From assembly GCF_003946505.1 (NCBI RefSeq), contig NZ_RHON01000002.1:1-64000 (forward strand): DNA of 64,000 bases. The letters are read 5' to 3'. Of this stretch, positions 16,958 through 25,144 are shown in pieces. This DNA is from Companilactobacillus mishanensis (GTDB lineage Bacteria > Bacillota > Bacilli > Lactobacillales > Lactobacillaceae). A program made the translations under genes and the position numbers. The number at the start of each line of letters is the position of its first letter. Within the stretch, counting starts at the first letter, position 1. Below the pieces are notes generated by a model. That model was not told the DNA's origin. It did no database searches and worked only from the letters and a program-made list of their open reading frames with translations.

Positions 16958-18310
16958 ATGCCATTTCTTGTCTTAGTATTAGGAATTGCTTTGTTACTAT
17001 TCTTAATTATCAAGGTAAAGTTAAATACTTTTGTATCCTTGGTTGTTACGTCGATTGCTGTTGGTGTTGGTCTTGGAATTCCAATGACCAAAATTGCCAC
17101 TAGTATTCAAGACGGTATCGGTAGTCAATTAGGTGAATTATCGATTGTCTTTGGTTTCGGTGCCATGCTCGGGAGGCTGGTTGCTGATGCCGGTGGTGCA
17201 TATCGAATTGCCCACACTCTGATCCAAAAATTCGGTAAAAAGAGATTACAATTAGCAATAGTTTTAGCATCATTTATTATTGGTATCGCTTTGTTCTTCG
17301 AAGTTGGTATGGTTCTGTTAGTTCCAATCGTATTCGCAATTGCTATTGAAGCTGGAGTTTCAATTATGTATCTTGGAATTCCAATGGCAGCTGCACTTTC
17401 AGTAACACATGGATTCCTACCACCACATCCAGCACCAACAGCCATCAGTGCCGTTCTTGGTGCAAGTGCTGGTCACGTGTTGCTATACGGAATCATCGTT
17501 GCGATTCCAGCCGTTATTATCGCTGGACCTTTGTATACCAAAGTTGCTAAAAAAATTGTTCCAGATGCTTTTGATAGAACTGGAAACCTGTCAGCACTTG
17601 GTCCTCAAAAAGAATTTAAACTTGAAGAAACACCTGGATTTGGAATTTCAGTACTTACATCATTGTTCCCAGTTCTCTTGATGGCAATCACAACAATTTA
17701 TCAATTGTTATTCAACGGTGGCCATTTACCAAAGAACCCAACAACGTTAGATTCAATCATCGCCTTTATTGGTACACCAGCAATTTCAATGACAATTTCG
17801 TTATTGATCGCAATGTACACAATGGGTTGGGCACGTCGTTTCAAGACACCACAGATCATGCATACAGTTGAAGAAGCAGTTAAATCAATTGCAATGTTGC
17901 TACTAGTTATCGGTGGTGGTGGTGCCTTCAAACAAGTTTTAATTGACGGTGGAGTTGGAGATGCCGTAATGAACTTGTTCTCAGGTACAAATATGTCACC
18001 ACTTATCCTTGGATGGTTGATTGCTGTAGTTCTAAGAATCGCCTTGGGATCAGCCACAGTTGCTTCACTAACAGCAGCCGGATTAGTTCTTCCACTAATG
18101 CAGTCAGCCGGAGTAAATCCAGCCTTGATGGTATTAGCAGTCGGAGCCGGTTCACTAGCTGCATCACACGTTAATGATGCCGGATTCTGGATGTTCAGAG
18201 AATATTTTGACTTAACAATTAAAGAAACATTACTTACTTGGACAGTTTTGGAAACCGTTATTTCCGTAGTAGGAATTATCGGGGTTCTCCTATTAAGTCT
18301 CGTATTGTAA
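16958..18310 (+). CDS. gntP: gluconate:H+ symporter, GntP family
   Basis: 450 aa polytopic permease with about 12-14 hydrophobic segments. GntP hallmarks include FGFGAMLGRLVADAGGAYRIA, the HGFLPPHPAPTAI loop, the GGGGAFKQVLIDGGVG segment and ASHVNDAGFWMFREYFDL near the C-terminus. GGGAGGA precedes the ATG. It supplies gluconate to gntK and gnd. Confidence 0.93.
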   Translation: MPFLVLVLGIALLLFLIIKVKLNTFVSLVVTSIAVGVGLGIPMTKIATSIQDGIGSQLGELSIVFGFGAMLGRLVADAGGAYRIAHTLIQKFGKKRLQLAIVLASFIIGIALFFEVGMVLLVPIVFAIAIEAGVSIMYLGIPMAAALSVTHGFLPPHPAPTAISAVLGASAGHVLLYGIIVAIPAVIIAGPLYTKVAKKIVPDAFDRTGNLSALGPQKEFKLEETPGFGISVLTSLFPVLLMAITTIYQLLFNGGHLPKNPTTLDSIIAFIGTPAISMTISLLIAMYTMGWARRFKTPQIMHTVEEAVKSIAMLLLVIGGGGAFKQVLIDGGVGDAVMNLFSGTNMSPLILGWLIAVVLRIALGSATVASLTAAGLVLPLMQSAGVNPALMVLAVGAGSLAASHVNDAGFWMFREYFDLTIKETLLTWTVLETVISVVGIIGVLLLSLVL

Positions 18311-18315
18311 TCGCC

Positions 18316-18345
18316 AAGAGGTCGTCGAAAGATGGCCTCTTTTTT
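18316..18345 (+). terminator. terminator of the gluconate operon
   Basis: GAGGTCGTC-GAAA-GATGGCCTC hairpin followed by six T residues. Confidence 0.8.
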
Positions 18346-18383
18346 GGTATGCTTAATTGATATTAAATTCAGAGGGATGCCTT

Positions 18384-18797
18384 ATGAAAAAGTTTTATAC
18401 GTTTTTGATTATCTTTGTCGGCGCTTCAATCGGTGGAAGTTTACGATATTTGATAGGTTTACTGTTCACTGTTAGTTCTGGTTTCCCTTGGGGAACATTA
18501 TTTGTCAATCTGACTGGAGCTTTCTTATTACCATTATTGATCCATTATTTGCATGATAAATTTCATCTGAAAGCCAATACGGTTCTGTCCCTGACGACTG
18601 GATTACTGGGAGCTTACACAACTTTTTCTACTTTTACTGCAGATTCGTACAAACTATTTCAAAATGGAAATTATGTGATGTTATCAATATATTTGTTGGC
18701 AACCATGGTGGGGGGCTTTCTCTGTGCGATTGCTGGTAATTATTTGGCAGCTAATTTAGCAACGAGAGAATATTTGAGTAGAAAAAAAGAAAGCTAG
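18384..18797 (+). CDS. crcB1: CrcB/Fluc fluoride channel subunit 1
   Basis: Fluoride-specific channel half, 137 aa, four hydrophobic helices. Family marks: GASIGGSLRYL near the start, PWGTLFVNLTGAFLL (the conserved Asn faces the pore) and the TGLLGAYTTFSTF turn that binds the central Na+ in known Fluc structures. GAGGGA eight bases before the ATG at 18384 sets the start. A second CrcB lies at 20589, so the working channel is probably a heterodimer. No fluoride riboswitch is visible upstream. Confidence 0.9.
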   Translation: MKKFYTFLIIFVGASIGGSLRYLIGLLFTVSSGFPWGTLFVNLTGAFLLPLLIHYLHDKFHLKANTVLSLTTGLLGAYTTFSTFTADSYKLFQNGNYVMLSIYLLATMVGGFLCAIAGNYLAANLATREYLSRKKES

Positions 18798-18814
18798 GAT
18801 TATCCTAGCTTTCT
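18789..18814. terminator. bidirectional terminator crcB1/hxlR
   Basis: Stem AAAGCTAGG/CCTAGCTTT with A/T flanks, overlapping both gene ends. Confidence 0.75.
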
Positions 18815-19199
18815 AATTAGCTTTTTCTTCGATGTCAGTTTCTGGATCGTCATCAAGTAGAATTATTGATTCACCTTGTTCACGACGACGACAAATATCT
18901 TCTTCGCCCCATTTGCATAGTTGGAACAGTAGATCATTTAAAGTTTTACCGTAATCAGTCAATGAATATTCGACCTTAGGTGGAACCTGTTCATAGACTT
19001 TACGATTAACTATTCCACTATTTTCCAATTCACGAAGTTGTTCTGTCAGAACTTTTTGAGTTATTTCGGGAATTACACGACGCAATTCACCAGTACGCAT
19101 AGTTCCACGTTTAAGATGACAGAGAATCAGAGGCTTCCATTTTCCGCCAATGACATCGATCGTAGCTTCAACTCCAATGTTATAAACACATTGCTTCAA
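18813..19199 (-). CDS. HxlR-family transcriptional regulator
   Basis: 128 aa winged-helix protein. The N-terminal Cys (MKQCVYNIGVEATIDVIGGKWKPLILCHL) and RTGELRRVIPEITQKVLTEQLRELE are classical for HxlR/YodB-type regulators, in which that Cys often senses thiol-reactive compounds. A C-terminal acidic tail follows. The start is TTG at 19199 with AAAGGGG upstream. The MFS gene lies directly upstream on the same strand; see the paired palindromes at 20536-20569. Confidence 0.88.
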   Translation of the reverse strand: MKQCVYNIGVEATIDVIGGKWKPLILCHLKRGTMRTGELRRVIPEITQKVLTEQLRELENSGIVNRKVYEQVPPKVEYSLTDYGKTLNDLLFQLCKWGEEDICRRREQGESIILLDDDPETDIEEKAN

Positions 19200-19269
19200 G
19201 TGAATTTCCCCTTTACATATTGGTATGATTGAATTTCATATTAACATGTAAATAAAAGAAATTACAGAA

Positions 19270-20454
19270 TTATTGTTTTTCAGCAGCGACGCTACGCATT
19301 AGATAGAAAATCAACAAAATTCCAATTACTAACATAGCGATTCCCATCCATGGTGTCATCGCAATCATATCGTTGGAAGCCGCAAAGCCGCCGACGGTTG
19401 ATCCGATGATGATACCAATATTAAAGGCAGAAATATTAAGGGAAGATGCTAGATTGACTTCAGAAGGTGTTAATTCTTCTGCTAATTGCAACATATAGAG
19501 CTGTAAACCAGGGACGTTCATGAAGGCAAATAATCCCATAAGTAAAACGGCAATCAATCCGAAGTAGTGAGTGTTTAGACTGATCCAAACTAGGAACAAC
19601 GCTGCACCAAGGCCGATAAACATTTTTAAAAGAGCGTTCAAAGGTTTTACGTTAGCTAATCGACCACCGAGCGTATTTCCGATGGCGACAGCAAGTCCAT
19701 AGACGACCAAAATAATAACAATAGCTCCGTCTGACCAGCCCATTTGATTTTTTAAAATTGATGAAATGTATGTATAAACTGGGTAAGTTGCACCATAACC
19801 AAGGGCAGTTATCAAGATGATCAACAATAATTTAGGTTGATTCAAAATTCTCAAGAAACCTTTAGCGTTGCTTGGTTGAGCTTTTGGAAGATTATTTGGA
19901 ACTAAAATCAAACTACCGATCATTCCTATCAAACCAAGTAAAATCAAGAAAATGAATGAGCTACGCCAATTTAAAATTTGTCCGATATATGTTCCTAAAG
20001 GAACACCAGTAACGGTTGCGACTGTTAAGCCAGTGAACATTACCGAAATTGCTGAAGCACGTTTGTTTGGAGCAACAACGTCGGCAGCAACTACGGAAGC
20101 AATAGTCATAAATAATCCGTGTGCTAAAGCTGAGATAATTCTACCTATAAGAAGCATGACGAAGGTAGGTGCCAAAGCAGCAATCGTATTTCCAAGGATG
20201 AAGCTGATCATAATGGCAATCAATAAAGTTTTTCTATTGAAGCGAGTTGTTAGGGATGTCAGAATTGGTGCACCTAACATGACTCCCATCGCATATAGTG
20301 AGACCGTTAATCCGGCCTGAGCAATCGTGACATTAAACGATTTGATGATCAATGGCATGATTCCGACACTGATAAATTCAGCACTACCAATTGCGAAAGC
20401 ACTGATAGCGAGGGCAGCTAAAGTCCAAGCTGGTGATAATTTTTTATTTTGCAA
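19270..20454 (-). CDS. MFS transporter, AraJ/sugar-efflux type
   Basis: About 394 aa with 12 hydrophobic segments. The motif GSAEFISVGIMPLI in helix 1 and LVSLYAMGV-like segments match the DHA1/AraJ efflux group; loop 2-3 reads TSLTTRFNRKTLL. AAAGGAG supports a TTG at 20454 rather than the first in-frame TTG at 20475. Pairing with an HxlR regulator suggests export of a toxic electrophile or phenolic compound; this is inference. Confidence 0.8.
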   Translation of the reverse strand: MQNKKLSPAWTLAALAISAFAIGSAEFISVGIMPLIIKSFNVTIAQAGLTVSLYAMGVMLGAPILTSLTTRFNRKTLLIAIMISFILGNTIAALAPTFVMLLIGRIISALAHGLFMTIASVVAADVVAPNKRASAISVMFTGLTVATVTGVPLGTYIGQILNWRSSFIFLILLGLIGMIGSLILVPNNLPKAQPSNAKGFLRILNQPKLLLIILITALGYGATYPVYTYISSILKNQMGWSDGAIVIILVVYGLAVAIGNTLGGRLANVKPLNALLKMFIGLGAALFLVWISLNTHYFGLIAVLLMGLFAFMNVPGLQLYMLQLAEELTPSEVNLASSLNISAFNIGIIIGSTVGGFAASNDMIAMTPWMGIAMLVIGILLIFYLMRSVAAEKQ

Positions 20455-20535
20455 AGTATTCACTCCTTTAATCAATTAATAGTTTCTTAACGACAAAAAT
20501 TAATTATAGGGGCAAAAAATTTTAAAACAATTACG

Positions 20536-20569
20536 CACTTTAAAGTGGGATAGGTACTTAAAAGTAACC
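20536..20569. promoter_or_regulatory. tandem palindromes between the MFS gene and crcB2
   Basis: CACTTTAAAGTG (20536-20547) and GGTACTTAAAAGTAACC (20553-20569) share the core ACTTWAAAGT and lie in the divergent promoter region. They are good candidates for an operator pair, most simply for the HxlR protein; this has not been demonstrated. Confidence 0.5.
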
Positions 20570-20588
20570 AAGGAAGGAGGTTTTGGTG

Positions 20589-20930
20589 ATGAATGTATTA
20601 TTAGTGGCAGTTGGGGCGACATTCGGAGCTTATTTTAGAAATGAATTGACCGCTGTCTCAAAGAAAGCCAAAATTGATTTTCCTTGGATGACACTATGTA
20701 TAAATATCTTGGGGTCTTTTATTCTCGGATTAGTTAGTGCCCGAATAGCAGATAAACGATTATTGCTATTGCTAGGGACAGGACTTTGCGGGGGATTTAC
20801 AACATTTGGTACGTTTAATTTTGAGCTCAGCCAGTTGTGGTTTCAAAAAAAGTATCTTAGATGTTTTGTTTATTTCTGTTCGTCATATATTTTTGGTATA
20901 TTAGGATTTATAATTGGAGTAACACTTTAA
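20589..20930 (+). CDS. crcB2: CrcB/Fluc fluoride channel subunit 2
   Basis: 113 aa, four hydrophobic helices. GATFGAYFRNEL corresponds to the GGxLRY region of subunit 1. PWMTLCINILGSFILG carries the conserved Asn, and GTGLCGGFTTFGTFNFEL is the signature turn. AAGGAGG eight bases before the ATG at 20589 sets the start. About 1.8 kb of leftward genes separate it from crcB1; the two are usually neighbours in Firmicutes. Confidence 0.88.
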   Translation: MNVLLVAVGATFGAYFRNELTAVSKKAKIDFPWMTLCINILGSFILGLVSARIADKRLLLLLGTGLCGGFTTFGTFNFELSQLWFQKKYLRCFVYFCSSYIFGILGFIIGVTL

Positions 20931-20939
20931 GAGGTAATT

Positions 20940-21365
20940 ATGGAAAATACAATTTGGAACGAAAGTAACAAACCAGGTATCATCACTTCAACAAAATTAT
21001 ATTTTAATGATTTATTTGTCGGGGCAAAACGAATGAGTCGAGCTGATTTTTGGTGGGGTTATCTTGGAACAACAATATTCTTTACAGTTTTGTTGGGACT
21101 GTTAGCCTTATTGGAAACTAAATTGCCAGTAATGGATTATTACTGGAGTGCCGTGGTCGGTGTGGCAATTGCTATGAGTTTTGCTTATTATATTATTGCA
21201 ATTTTTACTGCTTCGATTCGTCGATTGCATGATGTCAACTTGCGTGCTTGGTGGCTGTTGTTTTATTTGATTCCCGGAATTGGTTTTATTGTTTGGGTTG
21301 TTTTGATGTGTTTAGGCCAACGTAATTCTTCTAATCGGTTTGATTATGATATAGAGTCGGATTAG
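20940..21365 (+). CDS. DUF805 membrane protein
   Basis: 141 aa with three to four hydrophobic helices. The RRLHDVNLRAWWLLFYLIPGIG segment is the DUF805 hallmark. An amphipathic N-terminus (YFNDLFVGAKRMSRADFWWGYL) is also typical. Starts 9 bases after crcB2 with GAGG and is likely co-transcribed with it. Function unknown. Confidence 0.85.
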   Translation: MENTIWNESNKPGIITSTKLYFNDLFVGAKRMSRADFWWGYLGTTIFFTVLLGLLALLETKLPVMDYYWSAVVGVAIAMSFAYYIIAIFTASIRRLHDVNLRAWWLLFYLIPGIGFIVWVVLMCLGQRNSSNRFDYDIESD

Positions 21366-21370
21366 GTATC

Positions 21371-21491
21371 CGACTACGAAAGCAAATCGATTGGCTTTCT
21401 TCGTCTAAATTGGGATTTAAATTTTTTTGCTGAATCAAATAATATGTTAGTTTACAAAAAAGAGTTCGGAGGCATATTTGCTCCGAACTCT
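21371..21491. terminator. two hairpins between DUF805 and aldo/keto reductase genes
   Basis: The first (21371-21407) pairs GACTACGAAAGC with GCTTTCTTCGTC. The second (21461-21491) pairs AAGAGTTCGGAG with CTCCGAACTCTT and faces the leftward gene. Confidence 0.75.
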
Positions 21492-21494
21492 TAT

Positions 21495-22490
21495 TTATTT
21501 GATCAATTTATTAATTTGTTCTGTTTCATCTGCAGAAAATTCGAGATTATCGAGTGCTTTTAGATTTTCGTCTAAGTGATCATTGTTGGTTGTGCCGATG
21601 ATTACACTTGCAACTACTGGGTCTCGTAGTAACCAAGCTAATGACATTTGGCTAAGTGTTTGGTTACGATTTTTTGCAATGTCATCCAAACTATTTAGTT
21701 TTGTTACCAAGGCTTCGGGTCCATTGGCAAGCAAACTGTTATTTGTGTGGTGAATCTTGAAGTCATTGGGAATACCAGCTAGATAGCGTTCTGACAATAG
21801 TCCTTCACAGAGTGGGCCATAGGCTATCAATCCTGTACCACTATCTCTCATTACTTGAGCCACACCACTGGTTTCTACGTGGTTGTTCAATAAATTCATG
21901 CTCATTTGATTCAAAACAAATGGTGTTCCTAATTGTTGGAATAATGCGATTGCTTTCTTCAATTCAGGCACTTCATAATTTGAAACGCCAACGTACATTG
22001 CTTTACCTGAACGGGCGATGTCATCCAAGGCACGAACGGTTTCTTCAATTGGAGTTTTGTCATCATAACGGTGTGCATAATAAATATCCACGTAGTCTAA
22101 ATTTAATCTAGTCAAGGAGTCGTTGATCCCTTGAAGTAAAGATTTACGAGAAGTTCCGATACCATAAGGACCATCGTGAATTTCATAACCCGCTTTAGTT
22201 GAAATTACTAATTCATCCCGATAGGGTTTTAAATCATCTTTTAAAATTTGTCCTAATAATTCTTCAGAACTTCCAAATCCAACTTCGCCATTTCCGTAAT
22301 GATTAGCAACATCAAAGTTAAAAATTCCCTTATCAAAAGCATGTAAAATTACGTCGCGTCGATCACTTAATGGATCCGCGCTACCAAAGTGTTGCCATAG
22401 TCCCAATGAAATTGGTGGTAACATTAGACCAGTTTTTCCAGCGTGACGCACAGAATTGTTTTCATAACGACTATTTGATGCAGTATACAT
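21495..22490 (-). CDS. aldo/keto reductase (YghZ/Mgr-like)
   Basis: NADPH-dependent carbonyl reductase, about 331 aa, TIM barrel. Catalytic tetrad residues can be placed: Asp in FNFDVANHYGNG, Tyr in the same loop, Lys in VISTKAG, His in YYAHRYDD. The N-terminus (SRYENNSVRHAGKTGLMLPPISLGLWQHFG) and the GPYGIGTSRKSLLQGINDSL segment resemble the L-glyceraldehyde-3-phosphate reductase branch. GGAGG supports ATG 22490. A cre-like site lies upstream. Confidence 0.85.
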   Translation of the reverse strand: MYTASNSRYENNSVRHAGKTGLMLPPISLGLWQHFGSADPLSDRRDVILHAFDKGIFNFDVANHYGNGEVGFGSSEELLGQILKDDLKPYRDELVISTKAGYEIHDGPYGIGTSRKSLLQGINDSLTRLNLDYVDIYYAHRYDDKTPIEETVRALDDIARSGKAMYVGVSNYEVPELKKAIALFQQLGTPFVLNQMSMNLLNNHVETSGVAQVMRDSGTGLIAYGPLCEGLLSERYLAGIPNDFKIHHTNNSLLANGPEALVTKLNSLDDIAKNRNQTLSQMSLAWLLRDPVVASVIIGTTNNDHLDENLKALDNLEFSADETEQINKLIK

Positions 22491-22533
22491 AGATACAACC
22501 TCCAATTATTCATACCAATTAATATTAAAACAA

Positions 22534-22547
22534 TGTGAACGGTTACT
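22534..22547 (-). promoter_or_regulatory. cre-like site upstream of the aldo/keto reductase gene
   Basis: TGTGAACGGTTACT fits the cre consensus at 12 of 14 positions and is 44 bases upstream of the start codon. Confidence 0.45.
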
Positions 22548-22591
22548 CAAGGATATTCAATTTAGAGAATCTACAATATACAGTTGAAGTT

Positions 22592-22870
22592 TTAGCTTTC
22601 TAATCTTTCTTTCAACGCGTTCGTCAAAATGGCTGAGAAATTCAGATTCTTTTCTTTTCCAAGTTTTACTAAATATTCAGGTACCGTGACACTTTTCCGC
22701 ACAGTCTTTGGGTTGTTGCGTCGATATTCATCAAGATTAATAGACACAACAGTTTTTATAACTTCATTTTTAACGATTAAGTCTTCTAACTTACTTGCTA
22801 TTGGATATTCGGATTTATCTTCCAACATTATTCCAATTGCATCGATCGCCATCAGAATTGCGTCTGTCAT
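22592..22870 (-). pseudogene. 5'-truncated HicB-type antitoxin remnant
   Basis: 92 aa frame. The C-terminus (KSVTVPEYLVKLGKEKNLNFSAI...) is the ribbon-helix-helix tail of HicB antitoxins. The beginning (TDAILMAIDAIGIMLEDK) matches the middle helix of the HicB-fold domain. The first half of that domain is missing, and an in-frame stop lies four codons upstream of the ATG. No hicA toxin gene is near. It is most likely a decaying remnant, though a short DNA-binding product is possible. Confidence 0.6.
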
Positions 22871-22915
22871 CGTATTGACTATTTAGCTATTGAGGCTGCT
22901 AATATTTTTCAGCTT

Positions 22916-23782
22916 TTACCACCAAAGCTTGACCAAGGCTTGTGTTCCATCATCACCTAGATGCTTTTCATCTACTAACTTTTCATATAAGGCTTTGGCT
23001 TGTTTTGTAGCGGGTAAATCTAGTCCCATTTTTTCACTTTCATCCAAAGCTATTCTCAAATCTTTCAAGAAGTGTTTTGAATAAAATCCTGGGGCATAAT
23101 CGCCTTTTAAGATTCGTGGCCCATAATTTGCCAGACTCCAGTTTTGAGCTCCTCCACCTAGTAGTGTGGCTAAAACAGAATCCAAGTCTAATCCGGCGGC
23201 TTTTGCATAGACGAACATTTCAGTCAGTCCGGTCATTGTTCCGGCAATCATAATTTGATTGGCCATTTTCGCATGTTGTCCTGATCCGTATGGCCCAAAA
23301 TAATGAGTAGTTTGACCGATAATTTCGAAAATTGGTTGTAGCTGATTGTAGGTTTCCTTACTGCCACCGACCATGATGGTCAATTTACCGTCACGAGCGC
23401 CAACATCGCCACCAGAAACAGGAGCATCAATACAATTAACACCAATTTTTTCAGCTTTTTCACCCAGTTCTTTGGCTAAAGTAGGGGTACTTGTTGTCAT
23501 ATCGACGATAGTTTGACCAGATTTCAGTGCTGCGAAAACACCAGTCGTTTCGTCGAGATATACATCTTTGACATCTTGGGGAAAACCGACCATAGTAAAG
23601 ATAATATCAGTATTTTCTGTTAATTCCTTTGGACTGTGGAACCAAGCTGCACCTTTGTTCAAAAGTGGTTCAGCCTTTGATTCAGTCCGAGTGTAAACAG
23701 AAACATCATAGTTTGCTTTCAACAAATTATTTATAATTCCACTACCCATGACACCAGTTCCAATGAATCCAATTTTCACCAT
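22916..23782 (-). CDS. beta-hydroxyacid dehydrogenase (3-hydroxyisobutyrate DH family)
   Basis: 288 aa NAD(P)-dependent oxidoreductase. Rossmann loop GFIGTGVMGSGI at residues 5-16, substrate loop DAPVSGGDVGARDGKLTIMVGG, catalytic Lys in GQHAKMANQIMIAG, and the C-terminal helical domain with FYSKHFLKDL. Relatives reduce tartronate semialdehyde, succinate semialdehyde or similar; the substrate is open. CGGAGG precedes the ATG. Same fold family as gnd at 14426 but not adjacent to gluconate genes. Confidence 0.88.
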   Translation of the reverse strand: MVKIGFIGTGVMGSGIINNLLKANYDVSVYTRTESKAEPLLNKGAAWFHSPKELTENTDIIFTMVGFPQDVKDVYLDETTGVFAALKSGQTIVDMTTSTPTLAKELGEKAEKIGVNCIDAPVSGGDVGARDGKLTIMVGGSKETYNQLQPIFEIIGQTTHYFGPYGSGQHAKMANQIMIAGTMTGLTEMFVYAKAAGLDLDSVLATLLGGGAQNWSLANYGPRILKGDYAPGFYSKHFLKDLRIALDESEKMGLDLPATKQAKALYEKLVDEKHLGDDGTQALVKLWW

Positions 23783-23990
23783 ATTTAGTACCTCCGAGTG
23801 TGTGAATGCTGCTTTTTTGATAACTTCAAAGTCAGTTTAACATTTTAATTGATTGCTTAGTTGTATTATGAACTTTCACATAAGTCCCGAATAAGATTGG
23901 ACTGACAATAATTATTAGTATTAATTTCGTGGGAATTTATTTATGATTGTTATATAATTTGTGAAACAGAACAAGTAGGGGGTGGCAATA

Positions 23991-24842
23991 TTGGCCATGT
24001 TTAAAGAATATACGAAAAAAATATTAGCAGCGATCTTTTATGGAATTACCTCCGCCATGGGAATTCAGCTACTTTTACAGCCAGCAAAGTTATATACAAG
24101 TGGAGTCATGGGTGCTGCCCAACTGATCGTTAACTTGATAGAAAAATTTGCTCACATGGGAACCGAAGTTTATCTTTGGTACTTCCTAATGAATATTCCA
24201 TTATTAATATTATCATGGAGAAAGTTAGGAAAAAGATTCACCGTATTAACATTGATATCGATAGCTTCAGCCTCGATATTTATTCTATTCATACCTCTAC
24301 ATCCAATAACAAATGATCCAATGTTAGCCTCAATTTTTGGTGGTGCCATGGTCGGAATCGGTACCGGAATCTGTTTCAGATACGGCTTTTCAACCGGAGG
24401 AACCGATATCATCGCATTGATAATTCAAAAGAGCAAAGGCGGCACAGTAGGCCAAGTAAGTTTTGGAGTAAACACAGTGATAATCCTAATAGCCGGAATG
24501 GTATTCGGTTGGGAGTTAGCGCTTTACAGTATCGTCTCAATCTTCGTAACTAACATCGTTATCGACAGAATGTACATCCAGCAACAGAAAATCACAGTAA
24601 CAATATATTCGCACTCAATAGATGACATTTCCAAAGCATTACTGAAATCCTTGAACCGAGGAATCACCATGGATTACAACCTAAAAGGAGCATATTCAGG
24701 TGAACAAATAGGTTCAATGACAATGGTATTAACAAAATTCCAACTATTCTTTGTAAAACAAACAGTACAAAAAATAGATCCAAATGCCTTCATAAATATC
24801 CAACCAACAATAGGCATAATGGGGAAATTCAACGACAACTAA
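23991..24842 (+). CDS. YitT family membrane protein
   Basis: About 283 aa. Five to six hydrophobic helices form the YitT domain (IQLLLQPAKLYTSGVMGAAQL; GIGTGICFRYGFSTGGTDIIALII). A C-terminal cytosolic DUF2179 domain follows (about 205-283, VTIYSHSIDDISKALL). AGGGGG at 23977-23982 is best spaced for TTG at 23991; ATG 23997 is the alternative. Function unknown. Confidence 0.88.
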   Translation: MAMFKEYTKKILAAIFYGITSAMGIQLLLQPAKLYTSGVMGAAQLIVNLIEKFAHMGTEVYLWYFLMNIPLLILSWRKLGKRFTVLTLISIASASIFILFIPLHPITNDPMLASIFGGAMVGIGTGICFRYGFSTGGTDIIALIIQKSKGGTVGQVSFGVNTVIILIAGMVFGWELALYSIVSIFVTNIVIDRMYIQQQKITVTIYSHSIDDISKALLKSLNRGITMDYNLKGAYSGEQIGSMTMVLTKFQLFFVKQTVQKIDPNAFINIQPTIGIMGKFNDN

Positions 24843-24851
24843 AAATAAAAC

Positions 24852-24886
24852 AGAAGCAACATCGAAAGATGGAGCTTCTTTTTTTT
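24852..24886 (+). terminator. terminator after the yitT-like gene
   Basis: GAAGC-AACATC/GATGG-AGCTTC hairpin with a GAAA loop and eight T residues. Confidence 0.8.
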
Positions 24887-24985
24887 AGCCGAAATTCACC
24901 GAGATGTTCATAGAAAATAAAAAAATCTCACCCCTCCACAAAAGGAAAGATGAGACGTTGATTTAAAATATTAGACAATTTAGCA

Positions 24986-25142
24986 CGTAGGGCAGGTTCG
25001 CCGGTGGTTCAGCTGCGAGATTTATGTTATCGGGGCGAAGCCACGATTACATAAAGGATTCCTTTAAAGACCGCACTTAGGCTTTAAAGAATCCCGTAGC
25101 GTTCCAACCACCGCCGAACCTAACCGAAGTGCGGCAGTGAAC
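24986..25142 (-). repeat. structured intergenic element, family B copy 2 (B2)
   Basis: Read on the minus strand it begins ACTGCCGC and ends CCTGCCCTACG, the same ends as B1. The outer helix pairs AGGTTCGGCGGTGGTT with AACCACCGGCGAACCT. The second pairs GGATTCTTTAAAG with CTTTAAAGGAATCC. The third pairs TTATGT with ACATAA. All three helices differ in sequence from B1, yet the joining segments (ACGCT.CGGG, GCGGTCT, GTAATC, TAACA.AA) are kept. It starts two bases after the stop of the leftward SDR gene. Confidence 0.85.
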
Positions 25143-25144
25143 CA

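Noticed and set aside
24985..25142. CRISPR or tandem repeat array in the GC-richer intergenic elements
   Set aside because: The repeats are inverted and nested, not direct repeats with spacers.
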